From Hydrogenophaga sp. (GTDB lineage Bacteria > Pseudomonadota > Gammaproteobacteria > Burkholderiales > Burkholderiaceae_C): a stretch of DNA of 52,421 bases. Below, in pieces: positions 1 through 8,290 of the stretch. Below the pieces are notes generated by a model. It was not told where the DNA came from. It did not search any database and saw only the letters and a list, made by a program, of their open reading frames with translations. How positions within the stretch are numbered: position 1 is the first letter of the stretch; every line of letters begins with the position of its first letter. Where the stretch lies: positions 1 to 52,421 of the forward strand of contig NZ_JALHLX010000015.1 of assembly GCF_022844385.1 (NCBI RefSeq). Reading direction: 5' to 3'. Both the position numbers and the translations under genes were made by a program.

Positions 1-360
1 TGCTCCTGTCGTGATCGAGGCCAATTGCCTCGGCTCACAACATCGGCGCGTGCACCATCGCCGTCAACCAACCATCCCTGCTCGGAGACTACCGCGAGAG
101 CGGTTTAGTCCCCAGACTGAACTCGGACGTTCGTCTTCGGGGCACCGAATCATCACGAAGATGCCTTCCGGTCATTGCAACAACCAGAGCCTGAACGGCC
201 GCAGGTCCCTCCATACCAGTCATTCCCCCGAGCGTTCATTTTCAGACTCATTGGTTTTGTGGTGTGACTTATTGCCCCGATCCGTTGTACAGATTGACGA
301 TGGAGGAAGCAACGCTCGGTATCGGCGATGGAATCTTCATGTCCATCGTCTTTTCTGCCG
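1..360. other. Leading region with no supportable gene
   Basis: This stretch lies before the hybrid histidine kinase. Several short open frames exist on both strands, but none shows a recognisable domain, a ribosome binding site or a coding bias distinct from the others. A GGAGGAAG run at about 303-310 is 17 bases from the farthest-upstream kinase start at 328, which is too far for a good Shine-Dalgarno. The left edge of the window may cut a gene whose remnant I cannot identify. Confidence 0.4.
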
Positions 361-2619
361 ATGATCACCCCACCTATGAAACTCCAATACAAAGCCTGGC
401 TAATCGTTGTGGCCACCATCGGCCTGTTGACCACGGCCTCCGTCCTTGTCTCACAGCATTCGATCTCCAGGTCTTTTGAGGATCTGGAGCGACGGCAGTC
501 TCAAGAGGAAAGTGAGCGTGCCCGCAGGCTGTTGAGCCAGCAGCTCGAAGGCTTGACGGCGACCATCATGGACTACGCGTACTGGACGGACACAGTGGAG
601 TTCATCCAGGGATCGCGTCCAGAGTTCTTCACAGAGAACTTTGGTACCGACAACATGAAGTACCTCGGGATCACCAATATTCTGCTTCTAGATGCTCTAG
701 GGCTCCCTCTTTCCGGTGCGGAACTGACAGCGGAACCGGCTCTGAAGCCGATCTCCGAAAGCATGTCGCAAATGCTACGCAGCCTTGCTGTTTCGGTCCT
801 GTCCGACAAGACCAGCAAGACGATACTGCGGACCTACCGCCAAATCGATGGGGATCTGTACCTGGTGTCGATTGCGGCTGTGCGCAGCCAGTTGAAACCA
901 GGCACCGCTCCAATGGGTGCTCTTGCCGCTGTTCGACGCTTTGACTCGACTGAGTTGACGCGATTCAGCGACATCCTCATGAACCCGGTACGGCTGAGTT
1001 TCGTCAATTCGTCCCCGTCGGATTTCCCTGTAGAGGGAGATGCGTCCGGACCAGCAAAAACTGAGGCTGCGGCACCCGTGCTCGACCAGGAGGGAAGACC
1101 GGTGGCATTTTTGGTCTTGGAACTCGATAGGCATCTTCACCAGGCGGGCCGCTCGCTTGCACTGGCAGGCGCCTTGCAGGTAGCAATGGCAGGTTTGGTG
1201 GTGGGAGCTTTGCTGGTGCTCCTGTTGAATCACCTTGTTTTGCGCAGATTGCAACGCACGCACCAGGAGTTGATTAATGTGACGCGCGCGGGAGTATCAG
1301 GGGACTCAAAGCTGTCGGTCGGAGGCGGAGATGAGTTGACTGATCTTGCACAGGGCATCAACGATCTTTTGGCTAAAACAAGAGAGGATGCGGTAGAGCA
1401 ACGGCAGGCACACGCGCGCCAGGAAGCGCTTCATCTCCAGTTGATGCAAAGCCAGAAGACCGAGGCGCTTGGACGATTCACCAGCGGCATTGCACACGAT
1501 TTCAACAATTCCTTGGCAGCGATCTCCGGATGGGTGCGGCTTGCAAACGAAGACCTGCCACCCAACCACCCGAGCGCCGAGTCGCTGGAGCAGGCCTTCA
1601 AGTCCATCCGCTACGCGTCAGGCTTGATGAAACAACTCCTGTCGTTCAGTCGTCAATCGACACCCTGTCTGGAGCGCATACGCGTGAGCGCACTGATCGC
1701 GGAGGCGCGCACCCTGGTTGCCTTGGGCTTGATGGGGAAATGCACTTTGCAGGTGGATCAACGAACCGAGGATGACTGGATCGAGGCGGATCCTACGCAG
1801 ATGAAGCAAGTCATCGTCAACCTGCTCATCAATGCATGTGATGCGATGGACGGGAAGGGATTGATCACGATCACGCTCGACTCACATGAAACCACTCCGC
1901 CAGCGGGAAAAGCTCCAAACGTATTCTTTGATCAGCTCCCTGAAGGTCGATACGTCACGTTGAGCATCCGCGATGAGGGCCCAGGGATTGCGGCTGAGCA
2001 TCTCGATCGCATTTTCGAACCGTTCTTCACCACCAAAGCTTCCGACAAGGGTACGGGTCTCGGGTTGTCGGTCGTGCAGGGCATCATGGCCCGACATTCA
2101 GGAGCAGTTCGCGTGACCAGCGCACCCGGAGAAGGCGCCTGCTTTGTGCTCATACTTCCAGCTCAGGAGCAACTCGGACTCTCCTCGCGCAACCAAGAAA
2201 TGACTGTTTCATCTGCTCCCAAAAGACTACTTTACGCTGAGGACGATGCTTTGGTTCGTGACGCGTGGAGTGCGCTGCTGGAGCGCCAAGGATGGGTGGT
2301 GACAATTGCTCGCGATGGTGAGGAGGCTTGGAAAACGTTTCAAGCCAATCTAGGAAGATGGGATGCAGTTCTGACTGATCTATCCATGCCAAAAATGACA
2401 GGAATGCAACTGGCGCGCCATATCGGTTCAACAACTTCACCGCCACCTGTCATTCTCATCAGTGGGCAGATTGCGTTCGAGGACGAAGCACAGCTAGAAG
2501 GTGCTGGCTTCAATGCTGTATTGCATAAACCAACAGATCAGGATGAACTTTTGCGTGTGTTGAGTGAGGCGACCAAGACAGCGTCAAAGCTTGTTGTTCG
2601 GCACCCAGCAGCGCCATGA
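361..2619 (+). CDS. Hybrid sensor histidine kinase / response regulator with CHASE4-like sensor
   Basis: Membrane histidine kinase that should autophosphorylate and pass phosphate to its own receiver. Numbered from the alternative start at 328, the order is: N-terminal membrane segment (about 18-38), a periplasmic part resembling CHASE4 (the MDYAYWTDTVEF stretch is typical), a second membrane segment near 285-305, a HAMP-like linker, a HisKA box GIAHDFNNS with phospho-acceptor His390, and an HATPase domain with NLLINACDAM, DEGPGIA and GTGLGLSVV. A C-terminal receiver follows with acidic EDD, phospho-Asp684 in LTDLSMP and the conserved HKP lysine. Start is uncertain: 328, 361 and 376 are all in frame and none has a strong ribosome binding site; 361 or 376 puts the membrane segment right at the N-terminus. 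No partner gene is obvious. A degraded kinase/receiver relic follows directly. The signal sensed is unknown. Confidence 0.85.
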   Translation: MITPPMKLQYKAWLIVVATIGLLTTASVLVSQHSISRSFEDLERRQSQEESERARRLLSQQLEGLTATIMDYAYWTDTVEFIQGSRPEFFTENFGTDNMKYLGITNILLLDALGLPLSGAELTAEPALKPISESMSQMLRSLAVSVLSDKTSKTILRTYRQIDGDLYLVSIAAVRSQLKPGTAPMGALAAVRRFDSTELTRFSDILMNPVRLSFVNSSPSDFPVEGDASGPAKTEAAAPVLDQEGRPVAFLVLELDRHLHQAGRSLALAGALQVAMAGLVVGALLVLLLNHLVLRRLQRTHQELINVTRAGVSGDSKLSVGGGDELTDLAQGINDLLAKTREDAVEQRQAHARQEALHLQLMQSQKTEALGRFTSGIAHDFNNSLAAISGWVRLANEDLPPNHPSAESLEQAFKSIRYASGLMKQLLSFSRQSTPCLERIRVSALIAEARTLVALGLMGKCTLQVDQRTEDDWIEADPTQMKQVIVNLLINACDAMDGKGLITITLDSHETTPPAGKAPNVFFDQLPEGRYVTLSIRDEGPGIAAEHLDRIFEPFFTTKASDKGTGLGLSVVQGIMARHSGAVRVTSAPGEGACFVLILPAQEQLGLSSRNQEMTVSSAPKRLLYAEDDALVRDAWSALLERQGWVVTIARDGEEAWKTFQANLGRWDAVLTDLSMPKMTGMQLARHIGSTTSPPPVILISGQIAFEDEAQLEGAGFNAVLHKPTDQDELLRVLSEATKTASKLVVRHPAAP

Positions 2620-2629
2620 GGCGGATATA

Positions 2630-3135
2630 TTGTTCACGAGCGAGCCCGGGAACGGCTCGACGTTTGGCATCTGTTTCCTCGCACAGGCGCCATCGGCGAC
2701 GGGGGCGATCAAGCAACGGAGGGGCCTTCAGGACAGCACAAGAGTTTGAAGACATTGTTGATTGTTGATGAGGTGGCTCTTCTACGTGCCTTGGGCAAAA
2801 TTCTGGAAGGCGAAGGCCATCGGGCAACTTCTGCCGGAGGCGGCCAGGAGGGGTTGGATCTGTTCAAGGCGAGTTTGAAAGCGGGTGGCTAGGACGCGGT
2901 CATCACAGATCTCGGCATGCCCCGGGTTGATGGGAATGCGGTGGCCACGGGGGTGAAGGACATGTCGACCAACACGCCCGTGATCATGTTGACCGGGTGG
3001 GGGCGACGCATGCAGGAGGACGCTGTCCTGCCTGCCGGCGTTGACCACTTGCTTGGCAAGCCTGCGCGCATCGCTGCATTGCGAGAGGCTCTGGCAAGTT
3101 GCATGACGGGGGGATTCAAGAAAGGCATTGGTTGA
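2630..3135 (+). pseudogene. Remnant of a second histidine kinase C-terminus plus response regulator, interrupted by an amber codon
   Basis: Two pieces of a decayed two-component pair. From about 2630 one frame reads SEPGNGSTFGICFL, the typical end of an HATPase domain. In another frame from about 2731-2746 a receiver domain begins with LLIVDEVALL and continues to the phosphorylation region ITDLGMPRVDGN, then IMLTGWG and a lysine in LLGKPARI, ending at 3135. The receiver is cut by an in-frame TAG at 2890-2892, six codons before the candidate phospho-Asp. The acidic pair that normally follows IVD is also degraded (DEV). The usual 120-residue receiver length is otherwise preserved. It reads as a relic of a gene pair similar to, but distinct from, the intact kinase just upstream. 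A read-through product cannot be excluded but is unlikely to be active. Confidence 0.75.
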
Positions 3136-3225
3136 ACCACCTACTGCCTTGTTGATCAGAGCCGAATAATGGTCATCAATCCCAGTCCGACCTGGGCTCT
3201 GGTGCTCACATTTGATGGTGTTTTT

Positions 3226-3634
3226 TTACTGCATAACCATGAAATTTTCAGTTCCTGAGAACGAGTCAGGGCTCATAAACACCGCGATGCTACGTGCACC
3301 GGTACCTCTGGTCCGATCAAACGCCCATTCGAGGGGGAGGCTTCCGAAAGGAAGCATATTGATCTGTTCGAGCCTGAGGTCGGTGAGATTTTGGTCGGCA
3401 TTGATGTCAAACATCGGTCCGCCGAGAAGGTAGCGGCCATCCTCCGTGATGTAGACAATCCGGCCATCAATTGCAGCTTCGAGCACGCCCGGAATCCGTG
3501 TCTTCGAGATAGCTTGGGTCAAAACTGTTCGGGAACACCCGAAGCAGCGTCGCGCGCAAAGCAGCTTCATCTCCGGTGGCAGCAGCCACAGCTGCTACGG
3601 ACACTATTGCCAGAAACAAAATCAAGCGCTTCAC
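3226..3634 (-). pseudogene. dsbC: Frameshifted and truncated dsbC (periplasmic disulfide isomerase)
   Basis: On the minus strand a GTG at 3634 is preceded by a clear AAGGAG. It opens a signal-peptide-like start (MKRLILFLAIVSVAAVAAA if initiated as Met) followed by DEAALRATLLRVFPNS, as at the start of mature DsbC/DsbG proteins. This frame ends soon after. The match then continues in a second frame with ISKTRIPGVLEA, GRIVYITEDGRYLLGG, FDINADQNLTD and LPFGSLPLEWAF, the DsbC dimerisation domain. The frameshift lies around 3520-3535. The protein then breaks off after SIAVFMSPD and reads into unrelated sequence to a stop at 3226, so the thioredoxin domain with its CXXC active site is gone. Known DsbC proteins are about 230-260 residues; only about 120 remain. 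It is non-functional as a disulfide isomerase. Confidence 0.8.
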
Positions 3635-3788
3635 GGGCTACTCCTTCAGGTCCGAGGCGAGCCCTCGCCAATGCGCGACTTAAACGCACCGAAGTAGCGG
3701 CGGAGTGGCGTCTCGCCGTTGCTGGGAGCTGGCAGGTTCTTGAACACAGACCTTGAGGCCCAAAAGGGCTCGCACACCGTAACTACAT

Positions 3789-3831
3789 CGACACGACTGG
3801 CTGTCTAGATAGGCGCCAGCCAGTCGTGTCG
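3789..3831. repeat. Perfect 15-bp inverted repeat with 13-bp spacer
   Basis: Left arm CGACACGACTGGCTG (3789-3803) and right arm CAGCCAGTCGTGTCG (3817-3831) are exact reverse complements around 13 bases. There is no T tract on either side, so it is not a normal intrinsic terminator. It could be a recombination site, a protein-binding palindrome or a mobile-element end. Confidence 0.75.
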
Positions 3832-3859
3832 CACCGGACCGATCCAGCCTGGTTGCTAG

Positions 3860-3889
3860 CCCCGTCGTGTGCTTCTTTGAGCGACGGGG
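3860..3889. repeat. 8-bp inverted repeat CCCCGTCG/CGACGGGG
   Basis: The left arm is at 3860-3867 and the right arm at 3882-3889, with a 14-base spacer. It lies 29 bases after the 15-bp inverted repeat, so two hairpins stand side by side in an otherwise empty region. The function is unknown. Confidence 0.6.
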
Positions 3890-4178
3890 TAACAAGTGGG
3901 CTTCGCCGTCATCGGGGATTCGCTTTTTGCTGGGCGGACAAACTTGAGGAGCAATACTCTCGGCGGCAGGATATCGTCAGATGGTTCCGAGCGGGGGCAC
4001 CTACCTGAAGTTCCCGCCCCCACTCGATCCGATAGCTATTTGCGAAGCGAAGTTGGCAAGTGATGGTTGTTGCTGCTGGAACTGGCGCCGAACCAGCTTC
4101 GCCGCCTGCCTCAGCGGTCGAGTTCACCAGCAGGCCTGACGATTTGACGCTCGCATCACCGCGAAATACCATGTCGTC

Positions 4179-5081
4179 ATGGCACAGCATCCGCTTCGAA
4201 TCGCGATTCTGTCTTTGGCCCTTCTCACGCCAACCATCGCGTTCGCCACCCAACCCGTCACACTGACACATTCCTACGGCTTGGTATACAGCGCCGATGG
4301 CAGGCAATTGATCATCACCAGTGACCAGGGGCTGGCCATCCACTCTGGTGGGAGGTGGTCGACCGCTGCAGGGGCTGCGCATGAGTTCAAGAGCCTCGCC
4401 GCCTCGCGTGATGCGCTGATCAGCAGCGGCCATCCTGCGCCTGAATCTAACATTGCCGATCCGATGGGACTGATCAAGAGCACGGACGGAGGAAAGACGT
4501 GGCGCAAGCTCGGGCTGCACGGCGAGTCAGACTTCCACACGTTGGCTGCGAGCCTCAGGGTCAATGTTGTATACGCGTCCAATCGCCAGCCGAATTCAAG
4601 GATGGGGAGGACAGGCATCCACTACACGCTTGACAACGGTGTTCGCTGGCGTCGAGCGGAGGCAAAAGGCTTGGGAGGGCCGATCCATCAGCTGGCTGCT
4701 CACCCTTCCGATCCGAGAATGGTTGCCGCTGCGAGCGATGCGGGGCTCTATTTCTCGCGTAACCATGCTGACACGTTTCATCGCCTCGGCGATCCTGGTT
4801 TCGTGCTCGCGGTCAGCTTCGATGTTGATGGGGAGCACGTGTGGTTCAGCGGCTATTCTGCGGAGAAACCGTCGCTCAGGAGGATTCGATTGACCAGCGG
4901 TGCCACTGCCGATGACGTCGCGCTTCCGCTCGAAGACGATGACGCAGTGGCCCGTATCGCACAAAACCCTGTGCGTTCTACAGAAATCGCCATCGCTACA
5001 TTCAAGCGCAACGTGTTTGTCAGTCACGACCTGGGGAAGACGTGGGTACAGATTGCTTTTGCAGGGACCACGACCAGGTGA
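4179..5081 (+). CDS. Exported BNR/sialidase-like beta-propeller protein (F510_1955 glycosylhydrolase-like family)
   Basis: 300 residues with a clear signal peptide (ILSLALLTPTIAFA, cleavage near residue 23), so periplasmic or secreted. The body carries repeated propeller blades with Asp-box-like motifs: KSTDGGKTWRKLG, HYTLDNGVRWRRA and SHDLGKTWVQIA. Family members of this length are annotated as F510_1955-type glycosylhydrolases and often occur in metal-resistance neighbourhoods. Hydrolase activity is not demonstrated and I see no sialidase catalytic arginine triad. The start at 4179 is chosen because it begins the signal peptide; an ATG at 4171 is out of frame. The gene looks intact although its upstream neighbour dsbC is broken. 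It may act in periplasmic handling of metals or proteins, but this is a context guess. Confidence 0.75.
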   Translation: MAQHPLRIAILSLALLTPTIAFATQPVTLTHSYGLVYSADGRQLIITSDQGLAIHSGGRWSTAAGAAHEFKSLAASRDALISSGHPAPESNIADPMGLIKSTDGGKTWRKLGLHGESDFHTLAASLRVNVVYASNRQPNSRMGRTGIHYTLDNGVRWRRAEAKGLGGPIHQLAAHPSDPRMVAAASDAGLYFSRNHADTFHRLGDPGFVLAVSFDVDGEHVWFSGYSAEKPSLRRIRLTSGATADDVALPLEDDDAVARIAQNPVRSTEIAIATFKRNVFVSHDLGKTWVQIAFAGTTTR

Positions 5082-5402
5082 AATCGGCGCGTCCACAAAC
5101 TGCGCACCGCTCGGCCTACTGAGTGAGCGCAACGTAGTGAGATTCTTGCGCGTTCAGGCCGAGCCAAAAATCCCAGGCTCTCGAATCGCTCAGTGCGGAC
5201 TCGCATCCCGGGTGGTGTGGCTGGGCATGCCCTCCTATCATGGAGGTCCTCTATGTCGTTTTTTGTTCTTAGCTTGATGACCGAAATGGCGACAGCACTG
5301 TGATTTCTTGTTTTTTGAGGTGGCGGATACCTTGATCAGTCGTCGAGTCGGTCACATGACCACCTAAGAAAGATAGCCCACTGAAACCATGAACCACACA
5401 AC
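5082..5402. other. Intergenic stretch, nothing supportable
   Basis: 321 bases between the beta-propeller gene and cardiolipin synthase. No coding frame with a domain, no RNA gene and no clear terminator is visible. A small imperfect palindrome CCTCC-TATCAT-GGAGG lies near 5231-5246. The cardiolipin synthase promoter presumably lies in the second half, which is locally AT-richer. Confidence 0.4.
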
Positions 5403-6863
5403 ATGAAAGCTTTCGAATGGCGTCATTTAGCTCATGCCGTGAAAAAGCACTGGATTGCATCAACTCTTGCTGTCGCACACGTTCTGGGCCTCTTTTCCTC
5501 TATTGATGCCTTGATGGACACACGCACAGCGCCTGGGGCTGTCGCGTGGATCATTTCGCTGAACACCTTTCCTGTGGTGTCGGTTCCAGCTTACTGGGTG
5601 TTTGGTCGTGCGAAATTCAATGGATATGTCATAGGTCGGCGGGACACTGACAGTCAACTTCATCATGCCCTTGCAAAAAAGATGGCGCTGGTGGAGTCTT
5701 TTTCTGTCAAGGATTTTTCATCGCATCTGGATATGACTGCGATGGAGCGCCTGGCCAAGCTCCCTACCCTCGAAGGGAACGATGTTGAATTGCTGACAGA
5801 CGGCGAGGCCACCTTTCGAAGCATCTTTGAAGGCATTCAAAACGCCAATCATTACCTGCTTGTTCAGTTCTACATCGTCCGCGACGATATTGTCGGCAGA
5901 GATCTCAGCAAACTGTTGCAAGAGCGTGCCCGCGCCGGGGTGGCGGTGCACTTTCTGTACGACGAGATTGGAAGCTACCAGTTGCCACAAAGCTATCTGA
6001 ACGAGCTTCGCTTCGCAGGTGTTCAAGTCAGGCCTTTTCATTCCACTAGAGGTAGCGGAAACCGGTTTCAGATGAATTTTCGCAACCACCGCAAGATCGT
6101 CATTGCAGACGGCGGGGTTGGGTGGGTGGGGGGCCTCAATGTGGGAGACGAGTACCTTGGGAGGGACCCCCGAATCGGTGCCTGGCGCGACACGCATCTG
6201 AGGCTGGCGGGTCCGGCCGTGTTTGGCCTGCAGTTGTCTTTCCTGGAGGACTGGTATTGGGCCACGGGCGAAGCCCTTGAATACGACTGGAAACCGGCTG
6301 AGGCCAATGGGCGAAACCTCCCTGTTCTCGTGTTGCCCAGTGGGCCAGCTGACCGCTTCGAAACCGCCAGTCTGATGGTGCAGCTGGCGCTGTCCAACGC
6401 CCGGAGCCGGGTCTGGATCGCAAGCCCCTATTTCGTGCCGGACGAAGGTGTTCAGGCTGCGATGAAGCTGGCGGCGTTACGCGGTGTGGATGTACGAATA
6501 CTCATTCCAGAAAAACCGGACAACCCGCTGCTGTACTTTGCGGCGTACGCATTCCTTGGGCCTCTTCTGGAAGCCGGTGTCAATGTCTACCGATACCATG
6601 GCGGATTCTTGCATTGCAAGACCATTCTGGTAGACGACAAAGCGGCGGCAGTAGGTACAGTCAACCTGGACAACCGTTCCTTCAGGCTCAACTTCGAAAT
6701 CACCACCTGGGTGTACGACCGTGGCTTTGCCGAGGAGATGGCGGCGAAATACCAGCACGACTTTTCCAGCGCTCACCTCATGACCGCCAGTGATGTCCAT
6801 GACCGCCCTTGGTGGTTCCGTTTGGCGTCGCGAGCCGCCTACCTCCTGGCACCTGTTCTTTAA
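5403..6863 (+). CDS. cls: Cardiolipin synthase (PLD superfamily, ClsA type)
   Basis: 486 residues, the usual length of ClsA-type enzymes, which condense two phosphatidylglycerols into cardiolipin and glycerol at the inner membrane. Two N-terminal hydrophobic segments (about 19-38 and 45-68) anchor it. The two phospholipase-D HKD motifs are complete: HRKIVIAD with His229, followed by GWVGGLNVGDEYLG, and HCKTILVDD with His404, followed by GTVNLDNRSFRLNFE. The start MKAFEWRHL gives a short basic N-terminus before the first membrane segment. It stands alone on the plus strand, convergent with the copA 3' fragment. It is probably accessory here, since a core cls is expected elsewhere. Altered membrane lipid composition under metal stress is a plausible role, inferred only from context. 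Confidence 0.9.
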   Translation: MKAFEWRHLAHAVKKHWIASTLAVAHVLGLFSSIDALMDTRTAPGAVAWIISLNTFPVVSVPAYWVFGRAKFNGYVIGRRDTDSQLHHALAKKMALVESFSVKDFSSHLDMTAMERLAKLPTLEGNDVELLTDGEATFRSIFEGIQNANHYLLVQFYIVRDDIVGRDLSKLLQERARAGVAVHFLYDEIGSYQLPQSYLNELRFAGVQVRPFHSTRGSGNRFQMNFRNHRKIVIADGGVGWVGGLNVGDEYLGRDPRIGAWRDTHLRLAGPAVFGLQLSFLEDWYWATGEALEYDWKPAEANGRNLPVLVLPSGPADRFETASLMVQLALSNARSRVWIASPYFVPDEGVQAAMKLAALRGVDVRILIPEKPDNPLLYFAAYAFLGPLLEAGVNVYRYHGGFLHCKTILVDDKAAAVGTVNLDNRSFRLNFEITTWVYDRGFAEEMAAKYQHDFSSAHLMTASDVHDRPWWFRLASRAAYLLAPVL

Positions 6864-6913
6864 ATCCCTTGCATGCTGCTGGCCTACACGTCGTGAGGGC
6901 CAGCGACACGCTC

Positions 6914-7889
6914 CTATCGAAGGTTCTTTCGGTAGCTTCGCTTCATGAGCAAAGAGTTGCCAATCACGGACAAAGAGCTGGCTGTCATCGCAATGACACC
7001 AATCATGGGGTGCAACAGGCCGGCGGCAGCAATGGGGATGGCGATGATGTTGTAACCACTGGCCCACAGCAGGTTTTGCACGATCTTGCTGAACGTGGCC
7101 CGCGACAGCTGCATGGCTTCGACCACCCCGGTCAGTTCGCCGCGCACCAGCGTGACATCTGCCGCTTCAATGGCCACATCGGCGCCGGCGCCAATGGCAA
7201 TGCCCACATTGGCCTGTTTCAAGGCGGGGGCGTCGTTGATGCCATCGCCCACCATGGCCACGTGATTGCCGTACTTTTCCTGCAAGGCGCGAATGGCGTC
7301 GACCTTGCCCTCGGGCAGTACGCCAGCCTGCACTTCATCAATACCGACCTCTGCCGCCACCGCCTGCGCTGCGCGCTGGTTGTCGCCGGTCACCATCACC
7401 ACATGCAGGCCCAGCGCATGCATGGCCTTGATGGCGGCTACAGACTCCTCCTTGATGGTGTCAGCCACTGCAACAATGCCCAGTACCTGATGGTTTTCTG
7501 CCACTAGCACGGCTGTGCGCCCCTTTTCCTCCAACCCGGCAAGCGCTTCCTTCAACGCTTCCAGCCCTTCCACACCGGCCTCATCCAGCAGACGGTAGTT
7601 GCCAATCAGCACTTTCCTGTTGTCGGCGACACCTGACACGCCACGTGCGCCGGTGGATTGAAATTCAGTGACTTCCAAGGGGTCTATCCCTTGGGCGCGG
7701 GCACCGTCCACAATCGCGCGGGCAATCGGGTGTTCAGAGGCGTTTTCAATGCTGGCAGCCATCAGCAGCAAATGTGCTTCATCCACACCGGTCGCCGCTA
7801 CCACTTCAGTCATCTTCGGCTCGCCCTTGGTGATCGTGCCGGTTTTGTCCAGCACCATGACCTTGATGTCCTTAAAAGTCTGAATCGCC
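6914..7889 (-). pseudogene. copA: 3' half of a copper-translocating P-type ATPase gene split by an IS66-family element
   Basis: C-terminal part of CopA: phosphorylation motif DKTGTIT (Asp449 in the restored numbering), SEHP of the nucleotide-binding domain, TGDN, the hinge GDGINDAP, and the last two membrane helices with the YN and MxxSS features of Cu(I)-ATPases. The first in-frame ATG on this fragment is at 7858. The frame extends upstream through IQTFKDIKV to the 8-bp duplication at 7882-7889, where the mobile element begins. The 5' half lies at 12359-13670, and joining the two at the duplication restores the frame exactly. Alone, the fragment lacks the transmembrane copper site CPC and the actuator domain. 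If translated it could yield a soluble ATP-binding domain plus two helices, not a pump. Confidence 0.92.
7882..7889. repeat. 8-bp target-site duplication, left copy (GAATCGCC)
   Basis: Identical to 12359-12366. Eight-base duplications are typical of IS66-family transposition. The copies directly abut the terminal inverted repeats of the element. Confidence 0.93.
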
Positions 7890-7915
7890 GTAAGCGCGCG
7901 GCGATCCCATCTTGA
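7890..7915. repeat. Left terminal inverted repeat of the IS66-family element
   Basis: Begins GTAAGCGCGCGGCGATCCCA and runs to CTTGA. It matches the right end at positions 1-8, 10-13, 15-20 and 22. The GTAA tip is characteristic of IS66-family ends. Confidence 0.9.
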
Positions 7916-7965
7916 TCGCAGGGCGCAAGGTTGTTTCCCAGAATGCGTTGTGTGGCTGACCGCTC

Positions 7966-8052
7966 CCGGTGCGGTACCAGTTCGCCAAGCTGGCCGGCGC
8001 CCTGCATATGCAGACGCTCCATCAAATCGGTCAGGGGACAGTCATCCCAAGC
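7966..8052 (-). pseudogene. Relic of an IS66 tnpC 3' end
   Basis: Read on the minus strand this gives LTDLMERLHMQGAGQLGELVPHR. It aligns with the last 25 or so residues of the intact TnpC in the same element (LRDVMARLPMQRASQIGELLPFR, near residues 480-502). Only the C-terminal tail survives; no stop follows at the expected place, and upstream sequence is unrelated. It occupies the position expected for a tnpC end next to the left inverted repeat, so it is probably what is left of a second, diverged IS66 copy. Nucleotide identity to the intact copy is clearly below 100 percent, so it is not a recent duplication. Confidence 0.75.
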
Positions 8053-8163
8053 TGACGGAGGCGACCGGCCGTTTAGCGATGTGCTTGCCAAGCGTTTACT
8101 TTCGACCATCCGTACTGGAACCATATGAGTTGAAAAAACGGTTCAATTCTCGATATGCCCACC

Positions 8164-8190
8164 TAAAGTTCGAGCTTAGGATGTCGAAAT
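8164..8190 (+). promoter_or_regulatory. Sigma-28 (FliA)-like promoter upstream of the MCP gene
   Basis: TAAAGTTC (8164-8171), an 11-base spacer, then GTCGAAAT (8183-8190). The FliA consensus is TAAAGTTT-N11-GCCGATAA, so the -35 matches at 7 of 8 positions and the -10 at 5 of 8, with exact spacing. Transcription would start near 8200, about 90 bases before the MCP start codon. Confidence 0.65.
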
Positions 8191-8290
8191 GTTACAAGTC
8201 GTCATATTACGACCGCGTCGACCCGGTGCGCTGGCCAGTTGAAGAGTTGAATGGCCGTATCGACTCGACACATGTTCTAAGGAAGCAGAC

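Larger units (their letters stand above)
3635..4178. other. Intergenic stretch with two inverted repeats and no supportable gene
   Basis: This separates the broken dsbC from the beta-propeller gene. It contains two hairpin-forming inverted repeats (annotated separately) but no open frame with a recognisable domain. A minus-strand frame runs through 3909-4178, but it continues as antisense of the downstream gene and has no supporting feature. It may be the scar of earlier insertions or deletions. Confidence 0.4.

Noticed and set aside
3789..3831. Integron attC site or intrinsic terminator
   Set aside because: No convincing RYYYAAC/GTTRRRY core sites flank the repeat and no T tract follows either arm.
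6809..7507. Plus-strand frame opposite the copA 3' half
   Set aside because: Shadow of the ATPase C-terminus on the other strand.
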